From contig NZ_BJMM01000002.1 of NCBI RefSeq assembly GCF_006539165.1, positions 124,001 to 188,000 of the forward strand: DNA of 64,000 bases, in the 5' to 3' direction. The DNA is from Streptomyces cacaoi (GTDB taxonomy: Bacteria > Actinomycetota > Actinomycetes > Streptomycetales > Streptomycetaceae). Below the pieces are notes generated by a model. The model had not been told where the DNA came from, ran no database searches, and worked only from the letters and a program-made list of their open reading frames with translations. Position numbers and translations under genes: made by a program. This document shows positions 9,735 through 18,508 of the stretch, piece after piece; the first letter of the stretch is position 1, and every line of letters starts with the position of its first letter.

Positions 9735-10253
9735 ATGCACAAGAAGAGGAAGCTGGCCGCGATTCTCGGCGCCGGGCTCTCCCCGCTGTTCGTCCTCGGA
9801 CTGTCGGTGACCCCCGCCAGCGCCCACGGCTACATCAGTGACCCGGCCAGCCGGCAGGCCCAGTGCGCGGCCGGTGTGGTCGAGTGCGGCTCCATCAAGT
9901 ACGAGCCGCAGAGCGTCGAGGGACCGAAGGGCCTCCAGGACTGCGCCGGCGGTCACGACGAGTGGGCCGAGCTGCGCGACGACAACAAGGGCTGGAACGT
10001 CGCGAACGTCGGTTCCTCCGCGACCTTCAACTGGAAGCTGACGGCCGCCCACCGCACCACCACCTGGCAGTACTTCATCGACGGCAAGCAGATCGCCGAG
10101 TTCGACCAGGGCGGCGAGCAGCCGCCGAACGAGCTGTCGCACAACGTCGACTTCGGCGGCATCACCGGCAAGAAGACCGTCCTCGCCGTCTGGAACGTGG
10201 CCGACACGGCCAACGCGTTCTACGCCTGCGTCGACGTCAACATCGGCGGCTGA
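9735..10253 (+). CDS. Secreted lytic polysaccharide monooxygenase (AA10, CBM33-like)
   Basis: 172-residue precursor. The signal peptide (MHKKRKLAAILGAG, ending TPASA) is cleaved before HGYI, so mature protein starts with His31, the copper-binding His1. The second copper histidine is His106 in LTAAHRTTTWQYFIDG. The axial Phe is Phe162 in NAFYACVDVNI. The four cysteines (44, 51, 70, 164) fit two disulfides. AA10 enzymes cut chitin or cellulose oxidatively; the compact 142-residue size without a carbohydrate-binding module and the dre-like site upstream favour chitin. ATG 9735 has AAGGAG at 9724-9729. A 14-bp hairpin follows at 10337-10369. Confidence 0.92.
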   Translation: MHKKRKLAAILGAGLSPLFVLGLSVTPASAHGYISDPASRQAQCAAGVVECGSIKYEPQSVEGPKGLQDCAGGHDEWAELRDDNKGWNVANVGSSATFNWKLTAAHRTTTWQYFIDGKQIAEFDQGGEQPPNELSHNVDFGGITGKKTVLAVWNVADTANAFYACVDVNIGG

Positions 10254-10336
10254 GCCCGACGGCCGTGAGGCCGTGCGACGACCGCCGCACGGACGGTCGT
10301 CCCCCGCACCTCTCGCCGGGGTTCGCACCCGCGCGC

Positions 10337-10369
10337 CCGGGGCCGCACACACCGCGTGTGCGGCCCCGG
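10337..10369 (+). terminator. Terminator downstream of LPMO
   Basis: A perfect 14-bp stem (CCGGGGCCGCACAC and complement) with a 5-nt loop. It lies between the LPMO gene and the convergent amidohydrolase gene and may serve both. A weaker GACGACCG/CGGTCGTC hairpin precedes it at about 10275-10300. Confidence 0.8.
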
Positions 10370-10448
10370 TGCCGTGCGCCCGCGTGCGGGCGCGGCGCGA
10401 GCGGAGCGGTGAAGCGTGCGTGCTCCGGCGGCCGGGCCGGTGTCCCGG

Positions 10449-11639
10449 CTAGACCTCGGTGCGCGGCCCGTCCGACACATCCGGCCCGCCCGGCCCGCCG
10501 GATCCTTCCAACCCGTCCAACCCGTCCAAGCCGTACAGCCGTGCCGCTGAACCGCCCGCGATCAGCCCGGTGACCCGCTCGGCGTCCGGCGCCGACCACG
10601 CGCCCCGGTCGACCCACTCCCCGGTCACCCCCGAGACGGCCTCCTCGAAGAGCCGCGCCCCCACCACGTACAGCTCGGGAAGCCCGTACGCGTCGGTGGA
10701 GAACAGCAGCTTGCCGAACGGGACCAGCTCCAGCAGTTCGGCCAGCACCGCTCCCGAGCGCGCCCCCACGTACGGCACCGTCAGCCCGAAGTCCACATGG
10801 ACGTGCGGGAAGACGGCGGCCAGGTAGCCGGCGCCGCGGTGGTACGGATAGCAGTGCAGCAGCACCAGCGGGGTGCCGTACGCCTCCGTCGCCCGGACGA
10901 AGTCCGTCAGCAGCAGCGGATCGCAGCGGTCCAGCCGCAGATCCGGATCGCCGAAACCGGTGTGCAGCTGCAACGGCAGCCCCGTGCGGACGGCCGACCA
11001 CAGCAGATGCCGCACCAGCACCGGATCGGTCAGCCGGTCTCCCGGTGAACGGCTCGTCAGCCAGCGTTCGGCGTGGGTGCGCACCAGTGAGGTGTTCGGC
11101 GGGGCGGGCTCGAAGTCCAGCCCGCAGCGGTAGGCGACGACGGACTTGAAGCCGCGGGCGGTCCGGGTGGCCGCGTGCAGCGCGTCGGAGACCCCGGAGA
11201 GAAAGGCGTGCACATCCCGCGCGGTGTCCGCCGCCCGCTCCGCCAGCCGCTCCAGCCGGACGATCTCGTACGCCTCGGCACCGGCAGTCTCGGCGATCTC
11301 GCCCGGGGTCAGCAGCGCACCCGGCAGCCCGGTGTCCACCAGATACGCGCTGATCCCGCTGGCGCGCAGCATCCGGCGGGTGACCTCCGCCGTGCCCAAC
11401 TCGGCCCGCCGCAGCAGGTATTCCTCCGGCGGGCAGTGCGGCTCCAGACCGAGCACGGGCGCGCACCAGCGGCGCAGCGCGAACCCCAGCTGGGTGTCGA
11501 ACGGAGAGGCGCCGGGAGCGGCCGGGCGGGGCAGCGCGTGCGCCTCCGTCAGACAGCTCTCGAAGCCGGAGCGCCCCGCGGGCCCCGAGCGCAGTACGCC
11601 GTGGCAGTGCTGGTCCACCAGCGGCGGGAAGCCGGACAT
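10449..11639 (-). CDS. Amidohydrolase (FluG N-terminal-like)
   Basis: 396-residue metal-dependent hydrolase of the amidohydrolase-2 type. The metal-site pattern is visible: VDQHCHGV near the N-terminus (HxH), LQLHTGFGDPD, VLLHCYPYHRGAGYL and FSTDAYG (the late Asp). ATG 11639 follows the stop of the glutamine-synthetase-like gene by one base, so the two are translationally linked. The C-terminal tail (LDGLDGLEGSGGPGGP) is low-complexity and repeat-encoded. In fungal FluG the equivalent amidohydrolase and glutamine-synthetase-like halves form one polypeptide. This suggests joint processing of a gamma-glutamyl or related amide; the substrate is not known. Confidence 0.82.
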   Translation of the reverse strand: MSGFPPLVDQHCHGVLRSGPAGRSGFESCLTEAHALPRPAAPGASPFDTQLGFALRRWCAPVLGLEPHCPPEEYLLRRAELGTAEVTRRMLRASGISAYLVDTGLPGALLTPGEIAETAGAEAYEIVRLERLAERAADTARDVHAFLSGVSDALHAATRTARGFKSVVAYRCGLDFEPAPPNTSLVRTHAERWLTSRSPGDRLTDPVLVRHLLWSAVRTGLPLQLHTGFGDPDLRLDRCDPLLLTDFVRATEAYGTPLVLLHCYPYHRGAGYLAAVFPHVHVDFGLTVPYVGARSGAVLAELLELVPFGKLLFSTDAYGLPELYVVGARLFEEAVSGVTGEWVDRGAWSAPDAERVTGLIAGGSAARLYGLDGLDGLEGSGGPGGPDVSDGPRTEV

Positions 11640-11640
11640 C

Positions 11641-13041
11641 TCAGTACCTCCCGCAGGTGGCAGCGGCGATCTCGACGGGCGTCGCACCGTCGAACAGCGC
11701 GATCTCGCCCGCCCGGACGGCGGCGATCGCGTCCGCCAGCGGCCCGCCCAGCGCCGCCCGCAGCGTCCGCGAACGCTCGAAGTGCCGCAGGGACTCGGCC
11801 AGGGAGGCGGGCAGCCGCGGCTGCCCGCCCCGGTGTGCGGGATCGCCCGCGACGGGTTCCGGCAGCCGCGGTCGCTCCGGGCCGCGGCCCAGCCCGGCGA
11901 GCCCGGCGGCGATCACTCCGCCCACCAGCAGATACGGATTGGCGCTGCCGTCCACGCACTTGAGTTCCGCGTTGGCGGCCTCCGGGGCGCCGGCCGCACC
12001 CGCGACGAAGCGCAGCGCCGCCTCGCGGTTCTCCAGCCCCCAGCACCGGTAGGCGCCCGCCCAGCGCGAGGGCCGCAGCCGCAGATAGCCCGCGGGGGAG
12101 GGGACGCCCAGCGCCAGCAGCGCGGGCAGCTCCTCCAGCACCCCGGCCAGGAAGCCCTCGCACTCCCGGCTCATGCCGAACGGTCCGTCGCCGCCCCCGC
12201 ACAGCGCCCGCCCGTCCCGCCACAGGCTCAGATGCAGATGCCCGCCGCTGCCCACCCCCGACGGGTCGACCACCGGGCCGAACGCGGGGGTGAGCCCGTG
12301 CCGCAGGGAGACCGCGCGGACGGTCTCGCGCACCAGCACCGCCAGATCGGCGGCGCCCACCGGATCGGCCGGCGCCACCGACACCTCGAACTGGCCCCGC
12401 GCGTACTCGGGATGGGCCTGCAACACCTCCACCCCCTGCGCGGCGAGCGCTTCGAGGACGGCGCGCAGATACGCCGAGGTCTCCACCAGCCGTGCCATGC
12501 CGTAGGCCGGGCCGGCCGTCGGGTACTCCGGTTCGGCGCCGGGCGGCGGCAGCGGACCGCGGGTGACGATCCACTCCGTCTCGAACCCCATCCGCAGCTC
12601 GATCCCGTGCTCCTCCAGCGCCCGCCGGGCCATGCGCCGGGCGAACCCGCGCTGACAGCCCGCGTACCGGGTGCCGTCCTGCTCCCGGCGGTCCACCGGT
12701 GCCCAGGCCCAGCCGGGCTGAGCGGCCAGCACCGTCAGCCGTTCCAGATCGGGCACCAGCCGCAGATCGCCGTCGGGCCCGCCCAGGTGCGGGCCGGTCA
12801 CCATGGAGTCGTCGACGAGATAGGTGTCGAAGCAGGGGGACATCCCGACGCCGGCGCGCACCGCCTCCGGCAGCCGCGCCGGCGGGACGGCCTTGACCCG
12901 GGTGAGCCCCGCGTTGTCGACGAAGGTGAGTGCCACGCCGTGCACACCGGCCGCTCGGAGCCGCGCGGTGGCCCGCGCCGCCTCGTCCGCCTCCGGTGTC
13001 CGCGCGGCGCGATCCGCCCGCGCCGTGGGTGAGGTGTCCAT
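11641..13041 (-). CDS. Glutamine synthetase-like ligase (GlnA paralogue)
   Basis: 466 residues with glutamine synthetase architecture. An N-terminal beta-grasp segment (VALTFVDNAGLTRVKAVP) is followed by the catalytic barrel with GFETEWIV, GQFEVSVAPADP, GVGSGGHLHLSLW, RCWGLENREAALRF and DGSANPYLLVGGVI. The divergent active-site wording and pairing with an amidohydrolase indicate a gamma-glutamylation enzyme for another amine, not the housekeeping GlnA. Streptomyces paralogues are known that act on polyamines or ethanolamine. ATG 13041 is the first good start. It is the first gene of a two-gene operon and divergent from an XRE-family regulator across 190 bp. Confidence 0.85.
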   Translation of the reverse strand: MDTSPTARADRAARTPEADEAARATARLRAAGVHGVALTFVDNAGLTRVKAVPPARLPEAVRAGVGMSPCFDTYLVDDSMVTGPHLGGPDGDLRLVPDLERLTVLAAQPGWAWAPVDRREQDGTRYAGCQRGFARRMARRALEEHGIELRMGFETEWIVTRGPLPPPGAEPEYPTAGPAYGMARLVETSAYLRAVLEALAAQGVEVLQAHPEYARGQFEVSVAPADPVGAADLAVLVRETVRAVSLRHGLTPAFGPVVDPSGVGSGGHLHLSLWRDGRALCGGGDGPFGMSRECEGFLAGVLEELPALLALGVPSPAGYLRLRPSRWAGAYRCWGLENREAALRFVAGAAGAPEAANAELKCVDGSANPYLLVGGVIAAGLAGLGRGPERPRLPEPVAGDPAHRGGQPRLPASLAESLRHFERSRTLRAALGGPLADAIAAVRAGEIALFDGATPVEIAAATCGRY

Positions 13042-13231
13042 GGACGACGCGTTTACCCCGCCCGGGCCCCCGGGGCAAGTCACCTGTCCGGTACGGGCCG
13101 TCGGACGCGCCGGGATGTGCCCCTGGCACGGACCGTCGGCACACTCGTGCCTGAGTTCGGGCCGAGTTGGGCAAGTACCCCGGTGTGGGAGCGGTGTAAC
13201 GGGGAGGGAAACTTGGAAGGTGGCGAGACCT

Positions 13232-14215
13232 ATGCGGCTACGGTACGGGAGCGGCAGGATGCGGATCATTGACGTCACGGGCGGTGCTGCGGGCGTCGGC
13301 GAGACGACGACGGACAGGACGTGGGCGGGAGCGGTCGCCTCGCCGGCCGTGCCGCGCATGGTGCTGGGCATCCGGCTGCGGCGGCTGCGCGAGGCGCAGT
13401 ACATATCGCCGGCCGAGGCGGCCGAGGCCATCCGCACCACCCCGGACAGGATCGCGCAGCTGGAGCAGGGCCGGATCGGCTGCGCCCAGCGGGACGTCGC
13501 CGATCTGCTGACCATCTACGGCGTCACCGACGAGAACGAACGCGCCGTCCTCACGGCCCTCGCGCAGCAGGCCAACACCCCCGGCTGGTGGCAGTCCTAC
13601 CAGGGCGTGGTGCCCGGCTGGCTGCACACCTACATCGGCCTGGAGCAGGCGGCGAGCGTCATCCGCACCTACGAGGTGCAGTTCGTGCCGGGCCTGTTGC
13701 AGACCCGCGAGTACGCCCGCGCCGTCATCGAACTCGCCCACGCCGAGGAGCCGGAGGCCGGGCTGCGCCGCCGGGTCGCGCTGCGGATGCGGCGCCAGCA
13801 GATCCTCTTCGGCCCGCGCGCCCCGCACCTGTGGGCGGTGATCGACGAGGGGGCGCTGCGGCGGCTGGTCGGCGGCCCCGCCGTGATGCGCGCCCAGCTG
13901 ACGCATCTGCTGACGCTGAGCGAACTGCCCCATGTGACGGTGCAGATCATGCCGTTCAGCGCGGGCGGCCACGCCGCCGCCGGCGGCCCCGTCACGCTGC
14001 TGCGGCTGCCGGAGAGCGAGCTGCCCGACATCGTCTATCTGGAGCAGCTGGACAGCGCCCGGTATCTGGAGGACGACGAGGAGATCGAGAACTACCGGCG
14101 GGTGACCGACCGTCTGGTGACCCGCTCCATGCCGCCCGAGGAGACCCGCGGCATGCTGCGCGACATGGCCGAGGAGGCCGAGGAATTGGCGCGGGCCGAG
14201 TCCGCTGCCGGGTGA
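13232..14215 (+). CDS. XRE-family regulator with DUF5753 (Scr1-like) domain
   Basis: 327 residues from ATG 13232. The helix-turn-helix covers about 45-100 (LGIRLRRLREAQYISPAEAA, RIAQLEQGRIGC). It is followed by the actinobacterial DUF5753 domain (GWWQSYQGVVPGWLHTYIGLE, FVPGLLQTREYARAVIELAH, VTVQIMPFSAGGHAA). Such genes usually sit beside a small DUF397 partner; none is visible here, so this one is an orphan. A second ATG at 13259 (MRIIDVTGG) is an alternative. I chose 13232 because GGAAGG lies 11 nt upstream. Targets are unknown; the divergent glutamine-synthetase-like operon is a candidate only by proximity. Confidence 0.85.
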   Translation: MRLRYGSGRMRIIDVTGGAAGVGETTTDRTWAGAVASPAVPRMVLGIRLRRLREAQYISPAEAAEAIRTTPDRIAQLEQGRIGCAQRDVADLLTIYGVTDENERAVLTALAQQANTPGWWQSYQGVVPGWLHTYIGLEQAASVIRTYEVQFVPGLLQTREYARAVIELAHAEEPEAGLRRRVALRMRRQQILFGPRAPHLWAVIDEGALRRLVGGPAVMRAQLTHLLTLSELPHVTVQIMPFSAGGHAAAGGPVTLLRLPESELPDIVYLEQLDSARYLEDDEEIENYRRVTDRLVTRSMPPEETRGMLRDMAEEAEELARAESAAG

Positions 14216-14248
14216 CCCCGCCGGGGCCGGCCCGTCCGCCGGCCCGGC

Positions 14249-15472
14249 TCAGACCCGCTCGAAGACGGCGGCGAGGCCCTGCCCGCCCCCGATGCACATC
14301 GTCTCCAGCCCGTACCGCGCCCCCGTGCGGCGCATGGTGTGGGCGAGCGTGGCCAGGATGCGGGCGCCCGTCGCGCCGACGGGATGGCCCAGCGAGATGC
14401 CCGAACCGTTGACGTTGATCCGCCGCTCGTGGTCCTCCTCGGTCAGCCCCAGGGCTCGCGTGCAGGCCAGCACCTGTGCGGCGAACGCCTCGTTCAGCTC
14501 GATCAGATCCATCGCGTCCAGACCCAGCCCGGCCTTGGCCAGCGCGTCCCGGCACGCCGTCACCGGGCCCAGGCCCATCATCCGGGCCGGCACCCCGGCC
14601 CGCGCGAAGGAGACCAGCCGCACCAGCGGCTCCAGGCCGAGCCGTTCGGCCGTCGCCGCACCGGTCACCAGGCAGGCGGCGGCCGCGTCGTTCTGGCCGC
14701 TGGCGTTGCCCGCCGTCACCGTCGCCTCCGGGTCCTGGGCCGCGCGGACGGGACGCAGGGCCGCCAGCGCCTCGGCCGTGGTGTCGGGGCGTGGGTGCTC
14801 GTCCGCCGTCACGCTGCGCTCGCCGCCGCGGGCGCGGACCGTCACCGGCACCGTCTCGTCGGCGAACAGGCCCTGCTCCAGGGCGTGTCCGGCCCGCTGC
14901 TGGGAGCGCAGGGCCAGCGCGTCCTGCTCCGCCCGGCCCACCGCGAACGCGCGGCGCAGATTCTCCGCCGTCTCGATCATGCCGCCGGGCACCGGGTGGT
15001 ACCGGCCGCCCGCGGTGACCCGGCCGCGGGCCAGCGAGTCGTCCAGCCGGAGGCCGGGGCCCTTGATGCCCCAGCGGCCCTGGTGGGTGTAGTAGGGCGC
15101 CGCGCTCATCACCTCGGCACCGCCGGCGACGACGACCTCGCTGAAGCCGGCCCGGATCTGCATGGCCGCGTCCAGCACCGCCTGGAGGCCGGAGCCGCAC
15201 CGCCGGTCGATCTGGCTGCCGGTCACCGTCTGCGGCAGCCCCGCGTCGAGCGCGGCGACCCGGCCGAGCGCCGGCGCGTCCGCGCTGGGGTACGCCTGGC
15301 CGAGGATCACCTCGTCGACCCGGTCGGGGTCGAGCCCGGTACGCGAGACGATCTCGGAGATCACCCGGGCGGCCAACTGGGCCGGTGTGCACCGCGCCAG
15401 GGCCCCGCCGAAGCCCCCGATGGGGGTGCGCAGCGGAGCGCAGATGACGACGTCCTCGGTCGTGGTGGGCAT
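14249..15472 (-). CDS. Thiolase (acetyl-CoA C-acyltransferase)
   Basis: 407-residue thiolase catalysing reversible cleavage of 3-ketoacyl-CoA by CoA. The acyl-accepting cysteine is Cys92 in DRRCGSGLQAV. The catalytic His363 is in GISLGHPVGATG and the proton-shuttling Cys393 in CIGGGQGLAAVF. The degradative form is supported by the arrangement and by neighbours: a LysR gene upstream on the same strand, and a 3-hydroxyacyl-CoA and an acyl-CoA dehydrogenase across the divergent promoter. Together these supply beta-oxidation of a fatty or aromatic-derived acyl-CoA. The chain-length preference is not visible. Confidence 0.92.
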   Translation of the reverse strand: MPTTTEDVVICAPLRTPIGGFGGALARCTPAQLAARVISEIVSRTGLDPDRVDEVILGQAYPSADAPALGRVAALDAGLPQTVTGSQIDRRCGSGLQAVLDAAMQIRAGFSEVVVAGGAEVMSAAPYYTHQGRWGIKGPGLRLDDSLARGRVTAGGRYHPVPGGMIETAENLRRAFAVGRAEQDALALRSQQRAGHALEQGLFADETVPVTVRARGGERSVTADEHPRPDTTAEALAALRPVRAAQDPEATVTAGNASGQNDAAAACLVTGAATAERLGLEPLVRLVSFARAGVPARMMGLGPVTACRDALAKAGLGLDAMDLIELNEAFAAQVLACTRALGLTEEDHERRINVNGSGISLGHPVGATGARILATLAHTMRRTGARYGLETMCIGGGQGLAAVFERV

Positions 15473-15585
15473 ACGGGGCCTTTCCGGTCGGGGGCGGAAG
15501 GGGGGGCTGGGATGCGGTGGCTCAGGGCGCCGAGGGGCCCGGGGCGCGGCGGGACCGGCGGCCGGTGCGCCGCTGCCGGGCCGGG

Positions 15586-16500
15586 TCAGGAGCCGGGGTC
15601 CCGTCCGGCGCCGGGTTCGGGCAGCACCTCCTCGGCGATCCGCAGCACGCTGTGCAGCGCGGCCGAGGGATTGTCCGTGCGCCAGGCCAGTGCGGAGCGC
15701 AGCAGGACCGGCGGACCGGTCAACGGCCGGTAGACGAGCCCGGTCTGCTGGACGTGCATACAGGAGGTGAGCGTCAGGGTGACGCCGACGCCCATGGCCA
15801 CCAGGGCCAGGATCGTATGGGTGTCGGGGGCCTCCTGGACGATGCGCGGGGTGTGGCCGGCCCGTTCGCAGGCGGCGGTCATCGCCTCGCGCAGGCTGGA
15901 GCCGGCGCCCGCGGGAAAGCCGACGAAGGGCTCGCCCGCGAGGTCGGCCACATCGATCCGGGGCCGCCGGGCCAGCGGGTGGTCGGCCCAGAGCGCGCAC
16001 ACCAGCTCCTCCTCGGCGATCACCCGGGTGGACACCGAGGGCCGCTGCACCGGCAGCCGGACGAACCCGAGGTCGAGCGAGCCGTCCACGACCTCGGCCA
16101 GTGCCCGGTGGGCGTACATCTGGCCGCACATGACCAGTTCGATGCCGGGGTGCGCCGCGCGTACCGCCCGGGTCAGCGGTGGCAGCGTCGCATGGCTGGA
16201 GGCACCGGCGAAGCCGATGCTGACCCGGCCGGACTCGCCCCGCCCGGCGGCCTCGGCGGCCCGGGTGGCGGCCCGCAGATCCTCCAGGATGCGGCGCACC
16301 GGCGGCAGGAAGGACGCCCCGGCCCCGGTCAGCCGCACCGAGCGGGTGCTGCGCTCGAAGAGCTGGACGCCCAACTCCCGCTCCAGCCGCCGGATCTGCT
16401 GGCTGAGCGGGGGCTGCGCCATGTTGAGCCGGCGGGCGGCCCGGCCGAAGTGCAGTTCCTCGGCGACGGCGACGAACGAGGACAGCTGCCGCAGCTCCAT
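15586..16500 (-). CDS. LysR-family transcriptional regulator
   Basis: 304 residues. The N-terminal winged helix-turn-helix has the standard LysR pattern (MELRQLSSFVAVAEELHFG, then AARRLNMAQPPLSQQIRRLE), and a periplasmic-binding-like effector domain follows from about residue 90. It lies between the thiolase gene (same strand, 113 bp downstream) and the divergent 3-hydroxyacyl-CoA dehydrogenase. It is therefore the likely regulator of both beta-oxidation units. The NMAQPPLSQQI helix resembles BenM/CatR-type LysR proteins acting in aromatic catabolism; that is a weak hint, not an assignment. Confidence 0.9.
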   Translation of the reverse strand: MELRQLSSFVAVAEELHFGRAARRLNMAQPPLSQQIRRLERELGVQLFERSTRSVRLTGAGASFLPPVRRILEDLRAATRAAEAAGRGESGRVSIGFAGASSHATLPPLTRAVRAAHPGIELVMCGQMYAHRALAEVVDGSLDLGFVRLPVQRPSVSTRVIAEEELVCALWADHPLARRPRIDVADLAGEPFVGFPAGAGSSLREAMTAACERAGHTPRIVQEAPDTHTILALVAMGVGVTLTLTSCMHVQQTGLVYRPLTGPPVLLRSALAWRTDNPSAALHSVLRIAEEVLPEPGAGRDPGS

Positions 16501-16598
16501 CGCGCTCCCTCGCGCTCGCTCCTCCGGAACGGCGGGCCCGTCGTCCGGCAGGACGCGGCGCTTTCCGGCGGGACGCGGCACTCTTGCGCGCCGCGTAT

Positions 16599-16622
16599 CA
16601 ATCGGACCCTAATTCGGTATTG
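16599..16622. promoter_or_regulatory. Possible LysR-type operator
   Basis: An AT-richer stretch with the imperfect dyad CAAT-N16-ATTG lies 99-122 bp upstream of the LysR start and about 170 bp upstream of the divergent dehydrogenase. Position is right for a LysR site; symmetry is weak. Confidence 0.25.
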
Positions 16623-16791
16623 GACACGGATCAATGGGCGCGTGCACGCTGTGAACCCACCGCCCCGGCACGCCGGAAGCCCGCCGTTGCGCGAGGATGC
16701 CGACGGCCGGTCGCCGCGGCGGCGGGGTCCGCCCGCACCGCGGGACTGCCGCACCGGCACGTCCGTCGCACCGAGAGGATGGGGTTCCAGC

Positions 16792-18315
16792 ATGCGGATC
16801 AGGGTCGTGGGAGCCGGCACGATGGGCCGCGGCATCGCGCAGTGGGCCGTCACGGCGGGACACACCGTCGAACTCGCCGACGCGCGCAGCGAGTCGGTGG
16901 GCGAGGCCGTCGCGTTCATCGAGCGGATGCTCCTGCGGGCGGTGGAGAAGGGACGGCTCACCCGCGCCGGTGCCGATGCCGCACTCGGCCGGCTGGTGCG
17001 GCTGGACAGCCCGTACGCACCGCCGACGGAGAGCGCGCCCGAGCTGGTGATCGAGGCCGTCGTCGAGGAACTCGCCGTCAAGGCCGAGCTGTTCACAGGG
17101 CTGGAGCGGGTACTGCCCGCCGGAACGGTGTTCGCGACCAACACCTCCTCGCTGTCGGTGACCTCGCTCGGGGCCCGCCTCGCCGACCCCGGGCGCCTGG
17201 CCGGGCTGCACTTCTTCAACCCCGTCCCGCTGATGAAGGTCGTCGAGGTGGTGCCCGGCGCCGCCACCCTGCCCGAGACCGTGCCCTGGCTGGTCTCCTT
17301 CGTGGAGAGCTGCGGGCACCGCGCCGTCACCGTCGCCGACACACCCGGCTTCCTCGTCAACCACGCCGGACGCGGCCTGGTGACCGAGGCGTTCGCGCTG
17401 CTGGAGCAGTGCGTCGCGGACCACGCCGCGATCGACCGGATCGCCCGCGACGTCCTCGGGCTGCGCATGGGCCCCTTCGAACTCATGGACCTGACCGGGC
17501 TGGACGTCACCGCCTCCGTCATGGAGACCGTCTGGCGCGGCTTCCGGCACGACGACCGGCTGCGGCCCTCCGCGCTGACCGCGAACCGGGTCACCGCCGG
17601 GCTCCTGGGGCGCAAGACCCGCCGCGGCTTCTACGCCTACTCCGACCGCCCCGGCACCGACGGCGCGCCGGCCCCCGCGCCCGCCGAACTCCCGGAACCC
17701 GCCGTGGAACCCGGCGACGCCCGCCGCCCCCGCACCGTCGTCGGCGACGGCCCGCAGGCCGAGGCGTGGCGCGCCGCGCTGGACGCCGCGGCGGCCGGGG
17801 ACGGGGCGCTGCACCTGGTGCCCACCTGGGGGACGACGGTCGCCGCCGCCGTCGCGGACCGCGGCCTGCCGCCCGAACGCACCGTCGGCGTCGACCCGTT
17901 GGCGCTGGACACCCCGCGCCGGGTGCTCGCCGTGACCCCGGCGACCGCACCGGACGCCGTCCGCGACGCCGTGGCCGTCCTGGCGGACGGCGGGCACCGG
18001 GTCACCGTCGTACGGGACACCGCCGGGTCCGTCGCCCAGCGGCTGCTGGCCTCCGTCGTCGGCGTCGCCACGGGCATCGCCGAGCGCGGTATCGCGGCGC
18101 CGGACGACATCGACACGGCGGTCACCCTCGGCCTCGGCTACCCGCACGGCCCGCTCGCCTGGGGCGACCGCCTCGGCACCGCCCGGCTGCACACCCTGGC
18201 CGGGAACCTGTACGCGACCACCGGCGACCCCCGCTACCGCCCCACCGGCTGGCTGACCGAACGCGCCCGGCTGGGGCTGTCGTTGCTGACCCCGGCGGCG
18301 CCGCTGCCGCAGTGA
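16792..18315 (+). CDS. 3-hydroxyacyl-CoA dehydrogenase (two-domain, PaaH-like)
   Basis: 507 residues. The NAD-binding motif is at the N-terminus (VVGAGTMGRGIAQW). The catalytic His region is LHFFNPVPLMKVVEVV, followed by DTPGFLVNHAGRGL and the helical substrate domain (GPFELMDLTGLDV, LLGRKTRRGFYAY). After a Pro/Ala-rich linker, a second helical domain follows (GVATGIAERGIAAPDDID, TLGLGYPHGPLAWGDRLG). This double arrangement, about 500 residues, is typical of PaaH/PaaC-type enzymes of phenylacetate catabolism and of butanoyl-CoA dehydrogenases. It oxidises 3-hydroxyacyl-CoA with NAD+ ahead of the thiolase. ATG 16792 is placed at the conserved N-terminus; longer frames run through the LysR promoter. 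Confidence 0.9.
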   Translation: MRIRVVGAGTMGRGIAQWAVTAGHTVELADARSESVGEAVAFIERMLLRAVEKGRLTRAGADAALGRLVRLDSPYAPPTESAPELVIEAVVEELAVKAELFTGLERVLPAGTVFATNTSSLSVTSLGARLADPGRLAGLHFFNPVPLMKVVEVVPGAATLPETVPWLVSFVESCGHRAVTVADTPGFLVNHAGRGLVTEAFALLEQCVADHAAIDRIARDVLGLRMGPFELMDLTGLDVTASVMETVWRGFRHDDRLRPSALTANRVTAGLLGRKTRRGFYAYSDRPGTDGAPAPAPAELPEPAVEPGDARRPRTVVGDGPQAEAWRAALDAAAAGDGALHLVPTWGTTVAAAVADRGLPPERTVGVDPLALDTPRRVLAVTPATAPDAVRDAVAVLADGGHRVTVVRDTAGSVAQRLLASVVGVATGIAERGIAAPDDIDTAVTLGLGYPHGPLAWGDRLGTARLHTLAGNLYATTGDPRYRPTGWLTERARLGLSLLTPAAPLPQ

Positions 18316-18324
18316 GGAGAAGCG

Positions 18325-18381
18325 CCCACCGGGCGGCCCCGGCGCGGGCGACGGCCGGGAGCGCCGGGGCCGCCCGGTGGG
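18325..18381 (+). terminator. Very strong hairpin between hydroxyacyl-CoA and acyl-CoA dehydrogenase genes
   Basis: A perfect 21-bp stem (18325-18345 with 18361-18381; arm starts CCCACCGGGCGG) and a 15-nt loop lie 10 nt after the stop codon. The downstream acyl-CoA dehydrogenase therefore probably has its own promoter, or is expressed at a reduced level by read-through. Confidence 0.85.
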
Positions 18382-18508
18382 ACGGGCAGCGGCAGGAGGC
18401 TGCCGGGTGAGCGAGCGGCCGGGGCGGCTGCCGGGAGAGCAAGCGGCCGGGGCGGCCCGAACAGTGCGGGCCGCCGGCCCGCACCGGCGTGACGGACGAA
18501 GGAGAACG

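Noticed and set aside
15473..15585. Small gene between thiolase and LysR
   Set aside because: 113 bp of GC-rich sequence with no start-plus-ribosome-site and no conserved frame.
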